A stretch of 64,000 nucleotides of DNA from a virus. Location: the IMG/VR virus record IMGVR_UViG_3300045135_002242, positions 1 through 64,000 of that record; one strand, 5' to 3'. A program made the position numbers and the translations under genes. Every line of letters begins with the position of its first letter. The stretch's first letter is position 1. A model generated the notes under the pieces. The model made no database searches and was not told the DNA's origin. It was given only the letters and a program-made list of their open reading frames with translations. Below are positions 14,833-22,467 of this stretch, piece after piece.

Positions 14833-15041
14833 TGAAATCATATATCTATAGCAAGAGTGATTGGGCATATGAACTCATTGATGTGTTTCTTGGTCTATTT
14901 GACAAGGATGGTGAAGAACTAGTTGAAGAATTTCATTTGAAAGGTTTTGATGACGTGGAATGGCGAGAAGCAAAAGAATTTGCCAAAATGGTATCAGAAG
15001 CAACCAATGTCGAATACATTGGAGATAGGACAGATACATAA
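14829..15041 (+). CDS. small acidic hypothetical protein (70 aa)
   Basis: The ATG overlaps the upstream stop, and its own stop overlaps the next start. Acidic, helical C-terminal half. Not recognised. Confidence 0.6.
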   Translation: MMKSYIYSKSDWAYELIDVFLGLFDKDGEELVEEFHLKGFDDVEWREAKEFAKMVSEATNVEYIGDRTDT

Positions 15042-15214
15042 TGGCAAATGAGATAAGTAGGGTCAATCGTAAAATTAAAGCCGCGATGAAGAGGTTTATT
15101 GATAAAGAAGATGATACAGCCTTTCGTAGCATTATAACCCTAGCAAAGAAACGAGAAGATCTTTTAAAGTCTCGACCGTTCAAACCAAAGAACAAAGATA
15201 GCGATGAAAACTAA
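15041..15214 (+). CDS. small basic hypothetical protein (57 aa)
   Basis: MANEISRVNRKIKAAMKRF start, a Lys/Arg-rich helical protein. It begins at the last base of the upstream stop (TAATG) and overlaps the next gene by 11 nt, so it is translationally coupled on both sides. Possible nucleic-acid contact is suggested by charge only. Confidence 0.6.
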   Translation: MANEISRVNRKIKAAMKRFIDKEDDTAFRSIITLAKKREDLLKSRPFKPKNKDSDEN

Positions 15215-15497
15215 TTGTATAATCTGTAAGCGTGAAGTCGAAAATTGGGATGAAGCGTACCCAGAAGACGCCCTAAAAGTTCATCCTATTGGCGGAACCT
15301 CATTTCGCACATATGGGCACTATGGTTCGTCTGTGTTCGACCCAATGGATGCTTCGTATATAGAGGTGGTATTTTGTGATCCTTGCCTAACACAACATTT
15401 AGATTATACCTACAAAGGTGTAAACAAACAACGTGAAAACGAGTTGGAAAAACAACGCAAAGAGCAAGATAAATTATTGGACTGGATTTTAGGATAG
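15204..15497 (+). CDS. zinc-ribbon-like small protein (97 aa)
   Basis: Two Cys pairs, CIICKRE (residues 5-11) and VVFCDPCLTQH (about 57-67), with a conserved-looking HPIGGTSFRTYGHYGS between them; this is likely a four-Cys zinc site. The C-terminus is a charged helix. Function unknown. Confidence 0.65.
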   Translation: MKTNCIICKREVENWDEAYPEDALKVHPIGGTSFRTYGHYGSSVFDPMDASYIEVVFCDPCLTQHLDYTYKGVNKQRENELEKQRKEQDKLLDWILG

Positions 15498-15523
15498 GTA
15501 GTGAGATTAAACAAGGCTCTAAA

Positions 15524-16057
15524 ATGACTATACTCGATCATCTTCGTTCCCGCTACTTCGATACAAATCTTCACCGGGTTTGGGTTGATGAAAATGGTCG
15601 AGTGGCTGTGTTTCCTATATGGAATCTCAGTGGACAACTTATTGGATATCAGCAGTATAAACCTGACGCCAATAAGGTTATTAGTAACAACCCCCACAAA
15701 AGTCGATATTTCACTCGTTTGAAGGATAAAAAAATTGGGGTGTGGGGTTTAGAATCGTGGAACTTGTCCAACACATTATTTGTAACAGAAGGAATCTTTG
15801 ATGCTTGTAGGATTACTAACCATGGCCATAGTGCTATTTGCGTATTCGGGAATAGTGTATCAAGCAGCACGATGCGGTGGTTTGAAACCGTTCGCAAGTT
15901 TCGTCCTGTCGTTGCTGTGTGCGATGATGATGATAGTGGCCGCAAGCTTGCACGCCTGGGTCTTCTTTCTGTAACGGTTGAAGGATATAAAGACTTAGGT
16001 GATGCATCAGAAGACTATGTAAAAGAGCTTTGCAAAAAATACTCCAAACTATACTGA
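15524..16057 (+). CDS. Toprim-domain protein (DnaG-like Toprim)
   Basis: 177 aa. The Toprim motifs are LFVTEGIFDACR (catalytic Glu near residue 91) and VVAVCDDDDSGRKLARLG (Asp-x-Asp near 131-134). The N-terminal part RVAVFPIWNLSGQLIGYQQY is the region that precedes Toprim in T7 gp4-like primases. Zinc-finger and helicase domains are absent, so it is a minimal Toprim protein that might act as a partial primase or nuclease. It lies upstream of the DNA ligase gene, consistent with a replication or repair role. Confidence 0.75.
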   Translation: MTILDHLRSRYFDTNLHRVWVDENGRVAVFPIWNLSGQLIGYQQYKPDANKVISNNPHKSRYFTRLKDKKIGVWGLESWNLSNTLFVTEGIFDACRITNHGHSAICVFGNSVSSSTMRWFETVRKFRPVVAVCDDDDSGRKLARLGLLSVTVEGYKDLGDASEDYVKELCKKYSKLY

Positions 16058-16088
16058 AACTCTCAACCAAATTTTCAAAAGGGTTAAA

Positions 16089-17222
16089 ATGCAAGTAGTA
16101 ACTACTTCTCAAGCACTTTTCAAACGTGATTCTACTGGTAAAATTCGAACATGGTATTCTGAAACAGGTACCGATGGTGTCAATTGGGGATGGCGTACAA
16201 ACTCCGGCATTCATGATGGAAAAATCGTAACGTCTGACTGGAAGATCGTCGACCAAAAGAATGTCGGTAAGGCTAACGAGACGTCCCTCGAACAACAAGC
16301 AGACGCAGAAGCTCATGCTGAGCTCGTGAAAAAACGTGATCGTGGTTATTTCGATCAAATTTCTGACATCGACAAGTTTGATAAAATTAAGCCTATGCTG
16401 GCTTCAAAGTATGAAGACCACAAGTTCGATTACGTAAAGAACTACTACTTCTCTCAGCCAAAGCTTGATGGGATTCGTTGTGTTGCACGTGCTAATGGGC
16501 TATACACTCGTGCAGGCAAGCAGATCGTAGCAGCTCCTCACATTGAGAAACAGCTTAGTGCTTTGTTTTCAAAATATCCCAATTTGGTTCTTGATGGGGA
16601 ACTGTACAACCATGACCTGAAAGACGATTTCAACAAGATCACGTCTCTTGTGCGTAAGGCTAAACCAAAGCCAGAAGATCTTGTAGAGACTGCGTCCCTC
16701 GTACAATATCACGTGTATGACGTTATCCGCATGCCTGATGCCAACCAGCCATCATTCTCTGACAGGATCAATTGGATTATTCAACAGGGGTTTAAAGGCT
16801 CAGTGCAGGTTGTCAATACTAAAGCAATTATCGACTCACAGTCAGTGGATGATTTGTATGGTGGATATCTCCAAGCCGGATATGAGGGCCAGATGATTCG
16901 TGTAGACGCTCTATACCAAGAGAACAAAAGATCCAAGACGTTGATTAAACGCAAAGAGTTTTTGAGCGATGAGTTCAAGGTTGTCAGCGTCGAAGAAGGA
17001 AAGGGCAACTGGTCTGGATACATCAAGCGATTTGTCCTCGAGATGCCTGATGGTACTCAATTTGGCTCTGGTGTTCGGGGTAACCAAGATGTGTTGAAGG
17101 CGCTGTTCGAAAATAATGAAAAGCCCAGCTGGGCGACGTGTCGGTACTTCACGCCAACACCAGATGGCATTCCACGTTTCCCAGTTGTTATTGATTGGGG
17201 AACAGGTCAAAGAGAGGACTGA
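16089..17222 (+). CDS. ATP-dependent DNA ligase
   Basis: 377 aa. The nucleotidyltransferase motif I is SQPKLDGIRCVA with the adenylated Lys near residue 125, followed by TRAGKQI (motif Ia), LVLDGELYNHD (motif III), YEGQMIR (motif IV) and LIKRKEF (motif V). The C-terminal OB-fold region contains FGSGVRGNQD. The first about 90 residues are an N-terminal extension with a WGWRTNSG segment. It seals nicks in duplex DNA during replication. Confidence 0.93.
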   Translation: MQVVTTSQALFKRDSTGKIRTWYSETGTDGVNWGWRTNSGIHDGKIVTSDWKIVDQKNVGKANETSLEQQADAEAHAELVKKRDRGYFDQISDIDKFDKIKPMLASKYEDHKFDYVKNYYFSQPKLDGIRCVARANGLYTRAGKQIVAAPHIEKQLSALFSKYPNLVLDGELYNHDLKDDFNKITSLVRKAKPKPEDLVETASLVQYHVYDVIRMPDANQPSFSDRINWIIQQGFKGSVQVVNTKAIIDSQSVDDLYGGYLQAGYEGQMIRVDALYQENKRSKTLIKRKEFLSDEFKVVSVEEGKGNWSGYIKRFVLEMPDGTQFGSGVRGNQDVLKALFENNEKPSWATCRYFTPTPDGIPRFPVVIDWGTGQRED

Positions 17223-17225
17223 TAA

Positions 17226-17723
17226 ATGTCTGATAACCAAATAAGCAGCACTGGTGAAAGAACAATGAAGCTTTTTATTGATTGTGAGTTTAATGAATTT
17301 GGGGGCGACTTGCTCTCAATGGCTATCGTTTCTGAAAATGGCGATGAATTCTATGAGGTGCTCAATCTCGAGAACGATTTGGGGTATGGGCCGTGGGTTC
17401 AGAAGAATGTTCTTCCGATCCTGAACAAAGATCCAATCTCCAAAGAACTCTTCCATTCCAAGCTGTGGCACTTCATCCATCAATGGAAAGAGGTTCATAT
17501 TATTGCTGATTGGCCAGATGACATCAAATATTTCTGTGAATCTCTTATCAGAAGCCCTGGAGTATGTATGACCACCCCTCCCACACTAACCATGCAAATA
17601 GATCGCGAACTCAACACTAGCACAAGTGCGATCTTACACAATGCGCTTGAAGACGCTCGAGCCATCAAGCGTAGTTGGGAACGTCGCAAAAAAGAGATAA
17701 ATGGGTATGGAGTGGAACAATGA
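17226..17723 (+). CDS. DEDD-type 3'-5' exonuclease-like protein
   Basis: 165 aa. The first motif is LFIDCEFNEFGGDLLSMAIV (Asp-x-Glu), a middle region has ILHNALEDARAIKRSW (the Ala-x-x-Asp-Ala motif), and the length suits a single RNase H-fold exonuclease domain. It resembles phage DUF5051-type 3'-5' exoribonucleases. An internal Met at residue 14 is an alternative start. Co-directional with the ligase, 3 nt downstream. Confidence 0.75.
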   Translation: MSDNQISSTGERTMKLFIDCEFNEFGGDLLSMAIVSENGDEFYEVLNLENDLGYGPWVQKNVLPILNKDPISKELFHSKLWHFIHQWKEVHIIADWPDDIKYFCESLIRSPGVCMTTPPTLTMQIDRELNTSTSAILHNALEDARAIKRSWERRKKEINGYGVEQ

Positions 17724-17944
17724 AACTGTCCGTAACTGAGTTTGCTATGCACAAACAAAATGAGAGTCCGATCCTCGGAAAGAACCTCACCCTCATAAAA
17801 CTTGATGATTTGGGTAGTGGTTATTTTATCAAGATCGTCCAGTATGGTGATGGCGACGTCAATGAGATCCAGCTCAACTTCGAGGATATTGAGTTTGTTG
17901 TCAAAGCAATCGAAATGCTTAGGGAAGGCACTTGTAAGTGCTGA
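17720..17944 (+). CDS. small hypothetical protein (74 aa)
   Basis: The start is taken at ATG 17720, which overlaps the upstream stop (ATGA). Acidic, with DGDVNEIQLNFEDIEF and a C-terminal GTCKC. Not recognised. Confidence 0.6.
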   Translation: MKLSVTEFAMHKQNESPILGKNLTLIKLDDLGSGYFIKIVQYGDGDVNEIQLNFEDIEFVVKAIEMLREGTCKC

Positions 17945-18123
17945 AAGAACAACAATATGACGCTCTAGTTAAAGAACTATTCAGGTTGCTTGACATAACC
18001 GAAGAGACTGATGATGGTCGTGTGTTTCATCCTAATCAAATCTCTTCTTGTCGTGCACTTGATGCAGAGAAGCTAAACAAAGTTTTGATTGAACTGAAAC
18101 GTACTTTAGATGATTTTGGATAA
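17938..18123 (+). CDS. small hypothetical protein (61 aa), GTG start
   Basis: GTG 17938 follows AGGGAAGG at 9 nt spacing and overlaps the upstream stop. A helical, charged protein. Not recognised. Confidence 0.5.
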   Translation: MLKEQQYDALVKELFRLLDITEETDDGRVFHPNQISSCRALDAEKLNKVLIELKRTLDDFG

Positions 18124-18127
18124 CACA

Positions 18128-18436
18128 ATGGGTAATTGTAATTGGCCAGAAGGCACTTGTAAGTGTTGGGAGAAAGAACAAACTAAGCCTGATCCGTATG
18201 ACCGTGTTTGGATGCACTGTGAACAAGGACTGAGTTTCACCAAAGCCAGTATGTCTCGCTTTGTGATGTTCTGTCTTGGTAACAATGTTCATATCGAACA
18301 AATCCACCCTTTCAACAAAGATTTTACAGGTTGTCAAGTCTCTGCCGTAGTTCGTATTCATCCTTCGCAGTTTGAAGCGTTTGAAAAAGAGACTAAAGGC
18401 AAACTTCATAAACCACCTGTAATTAAATTGAACTGA
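18128..18436 (+). CDS. Cys-containing hypothetical protein (102 aa)
   Basis: The N-terminus has NCNWPEGTCKCW, echoing GTCKC at the end of the protein at 17720, so the two may share a short metal-binding motif. The rest is soluble. Start at ATG 18128 (ATG is four codons after an upstream alternative). Function unknown. Confidence 0.6.
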   Translation: MGNCNWPEGTCKCWEKEQTKPDPYDRVWMHCEQGLSFTKASMSRFVMFCLGNNVHIEQIHPFNKDFTGCQVSAVVRIHPSQFEAFEKETKGKLHKPPVIKLN

Positions 18437-18446
18437 GGGATATATT

Positions 18447-18776
18447 ATGGCTGGAACATACTACCCAGATAACTGGGTGATTATTAAACTCAAAGGGAGC
18501 GATCCCCACTACCGCGTCCTCGCTGGTTGGTCTGGTGGATATACTCAAGGTAGTTCGTGGCAATTGAATAGCGGGATTACGCGTGTCGAGGAAACAGAGA
18601 ATGAGTATCTGTTTTATGGTAGTAGTGGTTCCTGTTACGTTTGTGGAAAGAGCTCATACTGTTTGCGTACAAATAACGCGTATGTTTGGAATCAGCTTGA
18701 GGAACAACATGGTGACTTAGTTGAGCTGATGGATGAGAACACTGATTGGATGACAGTAGACTGGATTATAAAATGA
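18447..18776 (+). CDS. hypothetical protein (109 aa)
   Basis: Aromatic-rich, with WLNSG-like SWQLNSGITRVEE and SCYVCGKSSYCL, a possible metal site. The gene starts after a GAGGGATAT box. It overlaps the next tiny membrane ORF in an ATGA. No family assigned. Confidence 0.65.
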   Translation: MAGTYYPDNWVIIKLKGSDPHYRVLAGWSGGYTQGSSWQLNSGITRVEETENEYLFYGSSGSCYVCGKSSYCLRTNNAYVWNQLEEQHGDLVELMDENTDWMTVDWIIK

Positions 18777-18868
18777 TTAGAGCTATATCATACCTCTTGG
18801 TTTATATATCGCTGTCGTGGGCAGCGTCACTTTCGTCGCTTGGGATGTTGGCATTCTATATGCCATGA
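18773..18868 (+). CDS. 31-aa membrane peptide
   Basis: The ATG overlaps the upstream stop (ATGA) and its own stop overlaps the next ATG (ATGA). The peptide is almost entirely one transmembrane span: ISYLLVYISLSWAASL then SLGMLAFYM. It is too short for most gene finders. Coupling at both ends supports it being translated. Function unknown. Confidence 0.55.
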   Translation: MIRAISYLLVYISLSWAASLSSLGMLAFYMP

Positions 18869-18987
18869 ACCATTTACTGATTTTTCGAATCAGCGTAGCA
18901 GTCGGAGTTTTAATTGGGATGCTCTTTATCTTTGATAAAGAAAGCCAAGATTGCGCACGGATCATTGAAAAAGGATTGACAAAATGA
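18865..18987 (+). CDS. 40-aa membrane peptide
   Basis: Starts in the ATGA overlap with the previous peptide. One hydrophobic span, LLIFRISVAVGVLIGMLFIF, then a charged tail. Its stop overlaps the ATG of the gene at 18984. Together with the 31-aa peptide it could be a two-part small membrane protein or holin-like pair; this is speculation. Confidence 0.55.
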   Translation: MNHLLIFRISVAVGVLIGMLFIFDKESQDCARIIEKGLTK

Positions 18988-19625
18988 AAGTATTCATCGG
19001 ACCTTATCGTGGTAGAGTAACCAACAACCTCCACAGTCGCTACATGAACAGGAAATACCAATTTGATTGGCCAGATAAGCAAACGTACTTTGAGAGTTTC
19101 TTGGAAGGGTTCAATGATGGTATTCAGTTCATTTATGATATTACCATCAACAAAGTTCTAGAGCTGATTCAGCACGAAAACCAAAAGATTAACGTACAAA
19201 TTGATTACTGGGACACTTGGAGCATGGATCACACGTTGGCACATATCATCGTGCCAATGCTCAAACAACTAAACGAAACCAAACACGGAGCGCCTTTCGT
19301 AGACGATCAGGATGTTCCGGAAGAATTGCGCAGCACTTCCGCTCCCCCAAAAGAAAACAACTATGACGTTGATGCCAACCACTTTAAGCGCTGGGACTGG
19401 GTGCTACAGGAAATGGTCTGGGCCTTTGAACAAAAAGCACGCGATGATTGGGAAGGCGACTATTATCAGTATGAGCACTTTGAACCCAAAAACGAAGGCT
19501 CAATTAGGGACAAGCTCGGTTTACGCTTGGTGTGGGAAGACCCTGAAGGGCGTAAAGCACATCAAGAACGGATGTCCAATGGCTTCCGCCTATTCGGAAA
19601 ATACTATGAAGAATTGTGGGACTAA
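18984..19625 (+). CDS. hypothetical protein (213 aa)
   Basis: Starts by ATGA overlap. An aromatic- and His-rich soluble protein. The second half has RWDWVLQEMVWAFEQKARDD and a Lys/Glu helix. I recall similar small-to-medium phage proteins but cannot name a family. It ends 3 nt before the RNA ligase gene, so co-translation is likely. Confidence 0.65.
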   Translation: MKVFIGPYRGRVTNNLHSRYMNRKYQFDWPDKQTYFESFLEGFNDGIQFIYDITINKVLELIQHENQKINVQIDYWDTWSMDHTLAHIIVPMLKQLNETKHGAPFVDDQDVPEELRSTSAPPKENNYDVDANHFKRWDWVLQEMVWAFEQKARDDWEGDYYQYEHFEPKNEGSIRDKLGLRLVWEDPEGRKAHQERMSNGFRLFGKYYEELWD

Positions 19626-19628
19626 GCA

Positions 19629-20792
19629 ATGAACTATGAATTTCCAATTATCCGTACAATTGACGATGTGCTTCCTCACATCAAAGATCGTGAAGAATTT
19701 ATCATAGCCGAACGTGAGTTCGGTACGGTGATTAATTATCAGGTTGAAATGCCGGATACTTTTCCACCTATTAAAGTTTCTAATGGGTCTCCTAAAATGT
19801 GTAAAGAGCGTGCCTTGACTAACGCGATGCGCCGTGAGTGTCGTGGTATTATCTTCGATAAAACTAACAAGATTATGTCACGACCTTTTCATAAGTTCTT
19901 TAATATCAACCAACATATTGAAACCCAAATGCAGCAGATTGATATTACACAACCTCATAGCATTATGGAAAAAATGGATGGATCTATGATTCGCCCTATT
20001 TTTGTTAAAGGGGAACTACGCCTAGCTACTAAAATGGGTGTTACTGCTGTTTCCGAGCAGGCAGAAGAATGGTTAATACTACAAAGCGGTTACTATAAAG
20101 AATGGTTGCAAACACAACTTCAAAAAGGTATTACCCCAATCTTTGAATGGGTTAGTCCTTTGAACCAAATTGTATTGGCATATGAACAACCAGACCTCGT
20201 ATATTTGGGCAGTCGTGACAATATAACAGGTAACTACTTTAACCAAAAAACTACTCCTTTCACCTGCTGTCCTACTTATGGCAGCGTAAAAGAGGACCTA
20301 GGTGCATACGTTGCTCTCAAAAGAAAGGCAAAAGACTGTGAAGGGGTTATCATCCGCTTCAATGACGGTCATATGCTGAAAGCAAAGAATGATTGGTATG
20401 TACGCATCCATAAAGTTTTAGATAAGTGTCGATTTGACAGAAATATTATTGAGCTAATCTTAAATGAAGAACTTGATGATGTAGTTGGTATGGTACCGGT
20501 AGATGTTTCTATGCGTATGCGTAAGCTTGAAAATCTATTTTGGAAGGCTTTTAAGCAAAAAGAAAATAGACTTTACGGACTTCGAATCGCATGTCAGCAA
20601 TCTTATGGGGATGACCGAAAGCAAATTGCCCTTAAACTTGTTCCGACCCTTAAAGACAAAACAGACGCTTCTTTTATTTTTAAAATGCTAAAAGAAAAAA
20701 ATATAAGAAATCTTATGCTGGAGCATGTACAAAAAAGTGTTAACAGCAATACCAAGTGGGAAACCTGCTCAAAGTGGTTAGGTATGTCATGA
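19629..20792 (+). CDS. T4 Rnl1-like RNA ligase
   Basis: 387 aa, close to T4 RnlA (374 aa). The motif I nucleotidyl Lys lies in MEKMDGSMIRP (Lys near residue 116). The preceding ECRGIIFDKTNKIMSRPFHKFFN matches the Rnl1 family. Later motifs include FEWVSPLNQIV (motif III/IIIa), DCEGVIIRF (motif IV) and MLKAKNDWYV (motif V). It joins 5'-phosphate and 3'-OH RNA ends, as in repair of tRNAs cut by anticodon nucleases. It is next to a polynucleotide kinase and close to the tRNA cluster. Confidence 0.9.
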   Translation: MNYEFPIIRTIDDVLPHIKDREEFIIAEREFGTVINYQVEMPDTFPPIKVSNGSPKMCKERALTNAMRRECRGIIFDKTNKIMSRPFHKFFNINQHIETQMQQIDITQPHSIMEKMDGSMIRPIFVKGELRLATKMGVTAVSEQAEEWLILQSGYYKEWLQTQLQKGITPIFEWVSPLNQIVLAYEQPDLVYLGSRDNITGNYFNQKTTPFTCCPTYGSVKEDLGAYVALKRKAKDCEGVIIRFNDGHMLKAKNDWYVRIHKVLDKCRFDRNIIELILNEELDDVVGMVPVDVSMRMRKLENLFWKAFKQKENRLYGLRIACQQSYGDDRKQIALKLVPTLKDKTDASFIFKMLKEKNIRNLMLEHVQKSVNSNTKWETCSKWLGMS

Positions 20793-20980
20793 ATAATACG
20801 GCTTTTAAAACAGCTGGAAAAATACGCCCTGTATACAATGAAAACAATAAAATTAAAGGGTATTATGTAGAACGTCAAAACACAGGACCTATTTTCGTTA
20901 ATGACGTTATTAATGCCTATTATAAAAAAGGAAGTACGGTTGCCATTGACCGATGGGGCCGTCCTTGGGTAAAAGGATAA
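20789..20980 (+). CDS. small hypothetical protein (63 aa)
   Basis: The ATG at 20789 overlaps the RNA ligase stop (ATGA). A beta-rich sequence GKIRPVYNENNKIKGYYV and a C-terminal DRWGRPWVKG. It sits between ligase and kinase and is probably expressed with them. Confidence 0.6.
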   Translation: MNNTAFKTAGKIRPVYNENNKIKGYYVERQNTGPIFVNDVINAYYKKGSTVAIDRWGRPWVKG

Positions 20981-20983
20981 AAC

Positions 20984-21532
20984 ATGAACTGCTACATGAT
21001 GGTAGGACTTCCCGCACTAGGTAAGTCAACAAAGATTAAAGAACTAGAGAAGCAATATCAAGATCGTTCTGATTACTGGATTTACAGTACGGATATGTAC
21101 ATTGATGCCGTTGCTGAAGATAACGGTATTACATATAGCCAAGCTTTTGAAGACAACATCAAAGCAGCTACAGAATACAATGATAAAAATCTAAATATTG
21201 CAATTAAGCTCAAAAAAGATATTATCTGGGACCAGACCAATCTGGGTCTGACCAAACGCAAAAAAATTATTACTAAAATGAAAAATGCCGGGTACAAAGT
21301 ACACTGCATTTATATTAAAGCTCCTGATAAAACTTTTTCTAATAGTAAAGAATTGTGTGATGAATGGGCAACTAGGCTGGAATCTCGTGAAGGAAAAGTG
21401 ATTCCTACTCCGGTTATGGTTAATATGATTAAAAACCTAGTTGAACCTTCTATCCAAGAAGGCTATGATAGCTTTACTGCTTTTGATATGAATGGTAAAT
21501 TACTTTTTAATCTAGGTGCATACTATAACTAA
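20984..21532 (+). CDS. polynucleotide 5'-kinase, no 3'-phosphatase domain
   Basis: 182 aa. P-loop GLPALGKST (residues 8-16), a YSTDMYID segment where T4 Pnkp has its catalytic Asp, and IIWDQTNLGLTKRKKII, the kinase DxTN-type motif. T4 Pnkp is 301 aa with a C-terminal 3'-phosphatase (DxDGT); that half is missing here. It would phosphorylate 5'-OH RNA ends for the ligase. The missing 2',3'-phosphate removal may be supplied by the Cca-like HD protein at 13482; this is inferred. Confidence 0.85.
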   Translation: MNCYMMVGLPALGKSTKIKELEKQYQDRSDYWIYSTDMYIDAVAEDNGITYSQAFEDNIKAATEYNDKNLNIAIKLKKDIIWDQTNLGLTKRKKIITKMKNAGYKVHCIYIKAPDKTFSNSKELCDEWATRLESREGKVIPTPVMVNMIKNLVEPSIQEGYDSFTAFDMNGKLLFNLGAYYN

Positions 21533-21550
21533 TTTAAAACTGGGTGCTTT

Positions 21551-21847
21551 ATGTTTACATGCTATTTAGGAAGAGTAGGGATAGCTTTTTCAATACTCCT
21601 CAACGTAATTTTAGGTGGGCCTAATAACCAAACTTTTAGTGCTAGAAACTACCACCAAAAACTAAATAAGAAACCTAATATAGTGTGGCTAATCGACCTA
21701 GTTTTTTGGTTTGACCCGCAGCATTGTTTTCATTCATGGGTATACTATAAAACTACTAAAGACTTAAGAGCTAAGCACAAAGTACAGGACATGGTTAAAA
21801 ACTCAAATGCTCGTTATGTAGAGTTAGATTACTACGAAATGGAATAA
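21551..21847 (+). CDS. conserved phage membrane protein (98 aa)
   Basis: An N-terminal hydrophobic span RVGIAFSILLNVILGGP, then NQTFSARNYHQKL, IVWLIDLVFWFDPQHC and SWVYY. This NQTFSARN ... D ... HC layout recurs in small proteins of many proteobacterial phages; I do not know a function. Likely anchored in the inner membrane. Confidence 0.7.
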   Translation: MFTCYLGRVGIAFSILLNVILGGPNNQTFSARNYHQKLNKKPNIVWLIDLVFWFDPQHCFHSWVYYKTTKDLRAKHKVQDMVKNSNARYVELDYYEME

Positions 21848-21849
21848 TA

Positions 21850-22047
21850 ATGATTACCCAACAAGACATTGACGACGCCAAAGAATACCAAGAACGGCCA
21901 GAAGCTACAGAAAATGTGGAAATTGAAGTAGATGAAAAAAACATTAACATTCTACAAAAACTAGGGTTAGAACTTTTGATTACTTGCGCTACCCTTCAGA
22001 TTTCTACTAAAACCGCTTTTGAAAGTATTTTTAATAAGTATAAGTAA
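21850..22047 (+). CDS. small acidic hypothetical protein (65 aa)
   Basis: Two nt after the previous stop. Acidic N-terminal half and hydrophobic helical C-terminal half (LGLELLITCATLQIS). Last protein gene before the tRNA cluster. Confidence 0.6.
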   Translation: MITQQDIDDAKEYQERPEATENVEIEVDEKNINILQKLGLELLITCATLQISTKTAFESIFNKYK

Positions 22048-22056
22048 TGCTTAATA

Positions 22057-22133
22057 GGTCCCTTAGCTCAACTGGATAGAGCAGCTGACTTCTAATCAGC
22101 AGGTTCAAGGTTCAAGTCCTTGAGGGATCACCA
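22057..22133 (+). tRNA. tRNA-Arg (UCU)
   Basis: 77 nt including encoded CCA. The acceptor stem GGTCCCT pairs with AGGGATC (one G-T). Anticodon stem GCTGA/TCAGC with loop CTTCTAA gives anticodon TCT (reads AGA). The T loop is TTCAAGT. AGA is frequent in the AT-rich phage genes and rare in GC-rich hosts, so the tRNA probably compensates for codon bias. Confidence 0.93.
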
Positions 22134-22143
22134 GCTTATACAT

Positions 22144-22227
22144 GGGGATGTGGTGGAACGGTAGACACGCTAGATTTAGGTTCTAGTGCCATAAGGCGTG
22201 AGAGTTCGAATCTCTCCATCCCTACCA
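22144..22227 (+). tRNA. tRNA-Leu (UAG)
   Basis: 84 nt with encoded CCA and a long variable arm, as in class II tRNAs. Acceptor GGGGATG/CATCCCT. Anticodon stem CTAGA/TCTAG, loop TTTAGGT, anticodon TAG (reads CUA). CTA Leu codons are very common in the phage's genes. Confidence 0.93.
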
Positions 22228-22240
22228 TATCGTCCAGCCT

Positions 22241-22329
22241 GCAAAGGACGTTAAGAGCAAAGCAGGGGAGTAGGGGTACCCTACCGGCTTACTAAGTCGT
22301 AGGTGAAAGATAACCCTTTTACCCTTTGT
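22241..22329 (+). ncRNA. structured RNA with three hairpins closed by a terminal stem
   Basis: A cloverleaf-like element between two tRNAs that is not a normal tRNA. GCAAAG (22241-22246) can pair with CTTTGT (22324-22329). Inside are GTAGGG-GTA-CCCTAC (22270-22284), CGGCTT-ACT-AAGTCG (22285-22299) and GGTGAAAG-ATAACC-CTTTTACC (22302-22323). Two of the loops are only 3 nt, there is no CCA and no clear TTCAA loop. It could be a degenerate tRNA, a small RNA, or processing structures. Hairpins with 3-nt loops also recall N4 vRNAP promoters. Confidence 0.4.
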
Positions 22330-22340
22330 AATTATTTTAT

Positions 22341-22375
22341 AACTGGTGCAGAATAATATTCGTAAGACACTAGTT
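22341..22375 (+). repeat. stem-loop before tRNA-Leu(UAA)
   Basis: AACTGGTG and CACTAGTT form an 8-bp stem (one G-T) with a 19-nt loop, ending 2 nt before tRNA-Leu. It resembles the stem-loop at 22634-22660. Possibly a tRNA processing signal. Confidence 0.45.
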
Positions 22376-22377
22376 AA

Positions 22378-22461
22378 GCCCCCTTGGCGAAAAGGTAGAC
22401 GCGGGAGACTTAAAATCTCCTTCCTTTAGGAGTCCCGGTTCGAGTCCGGGAGGGGGCACCA
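22378..22461 (+). tRNA. tRNA-Leu (UAA)
   Basis: 84 nt with encoded CCA. Acceptor GCCCCCT/AGGGGGC is perfect. Anticodon stem GGAGA/TCTCC, loop CTTAAAA, anticodon TAA (reads UUA). Long variable arm, and T arm CCGGTTCGAGTCCGG. Confidence 0.95.
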
Positions 22462-22467
22462 AATTTT

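Noticed and set aside
22241-22329. Amber suppressor tRNA (anticodon CUA) that would explain the in-frame TAG at 60639
   Set aside because: No loop in this element or in the five tRNA genes gives CUA with a U at position 33 and a paired stem. TAG is also used as a normal stop.
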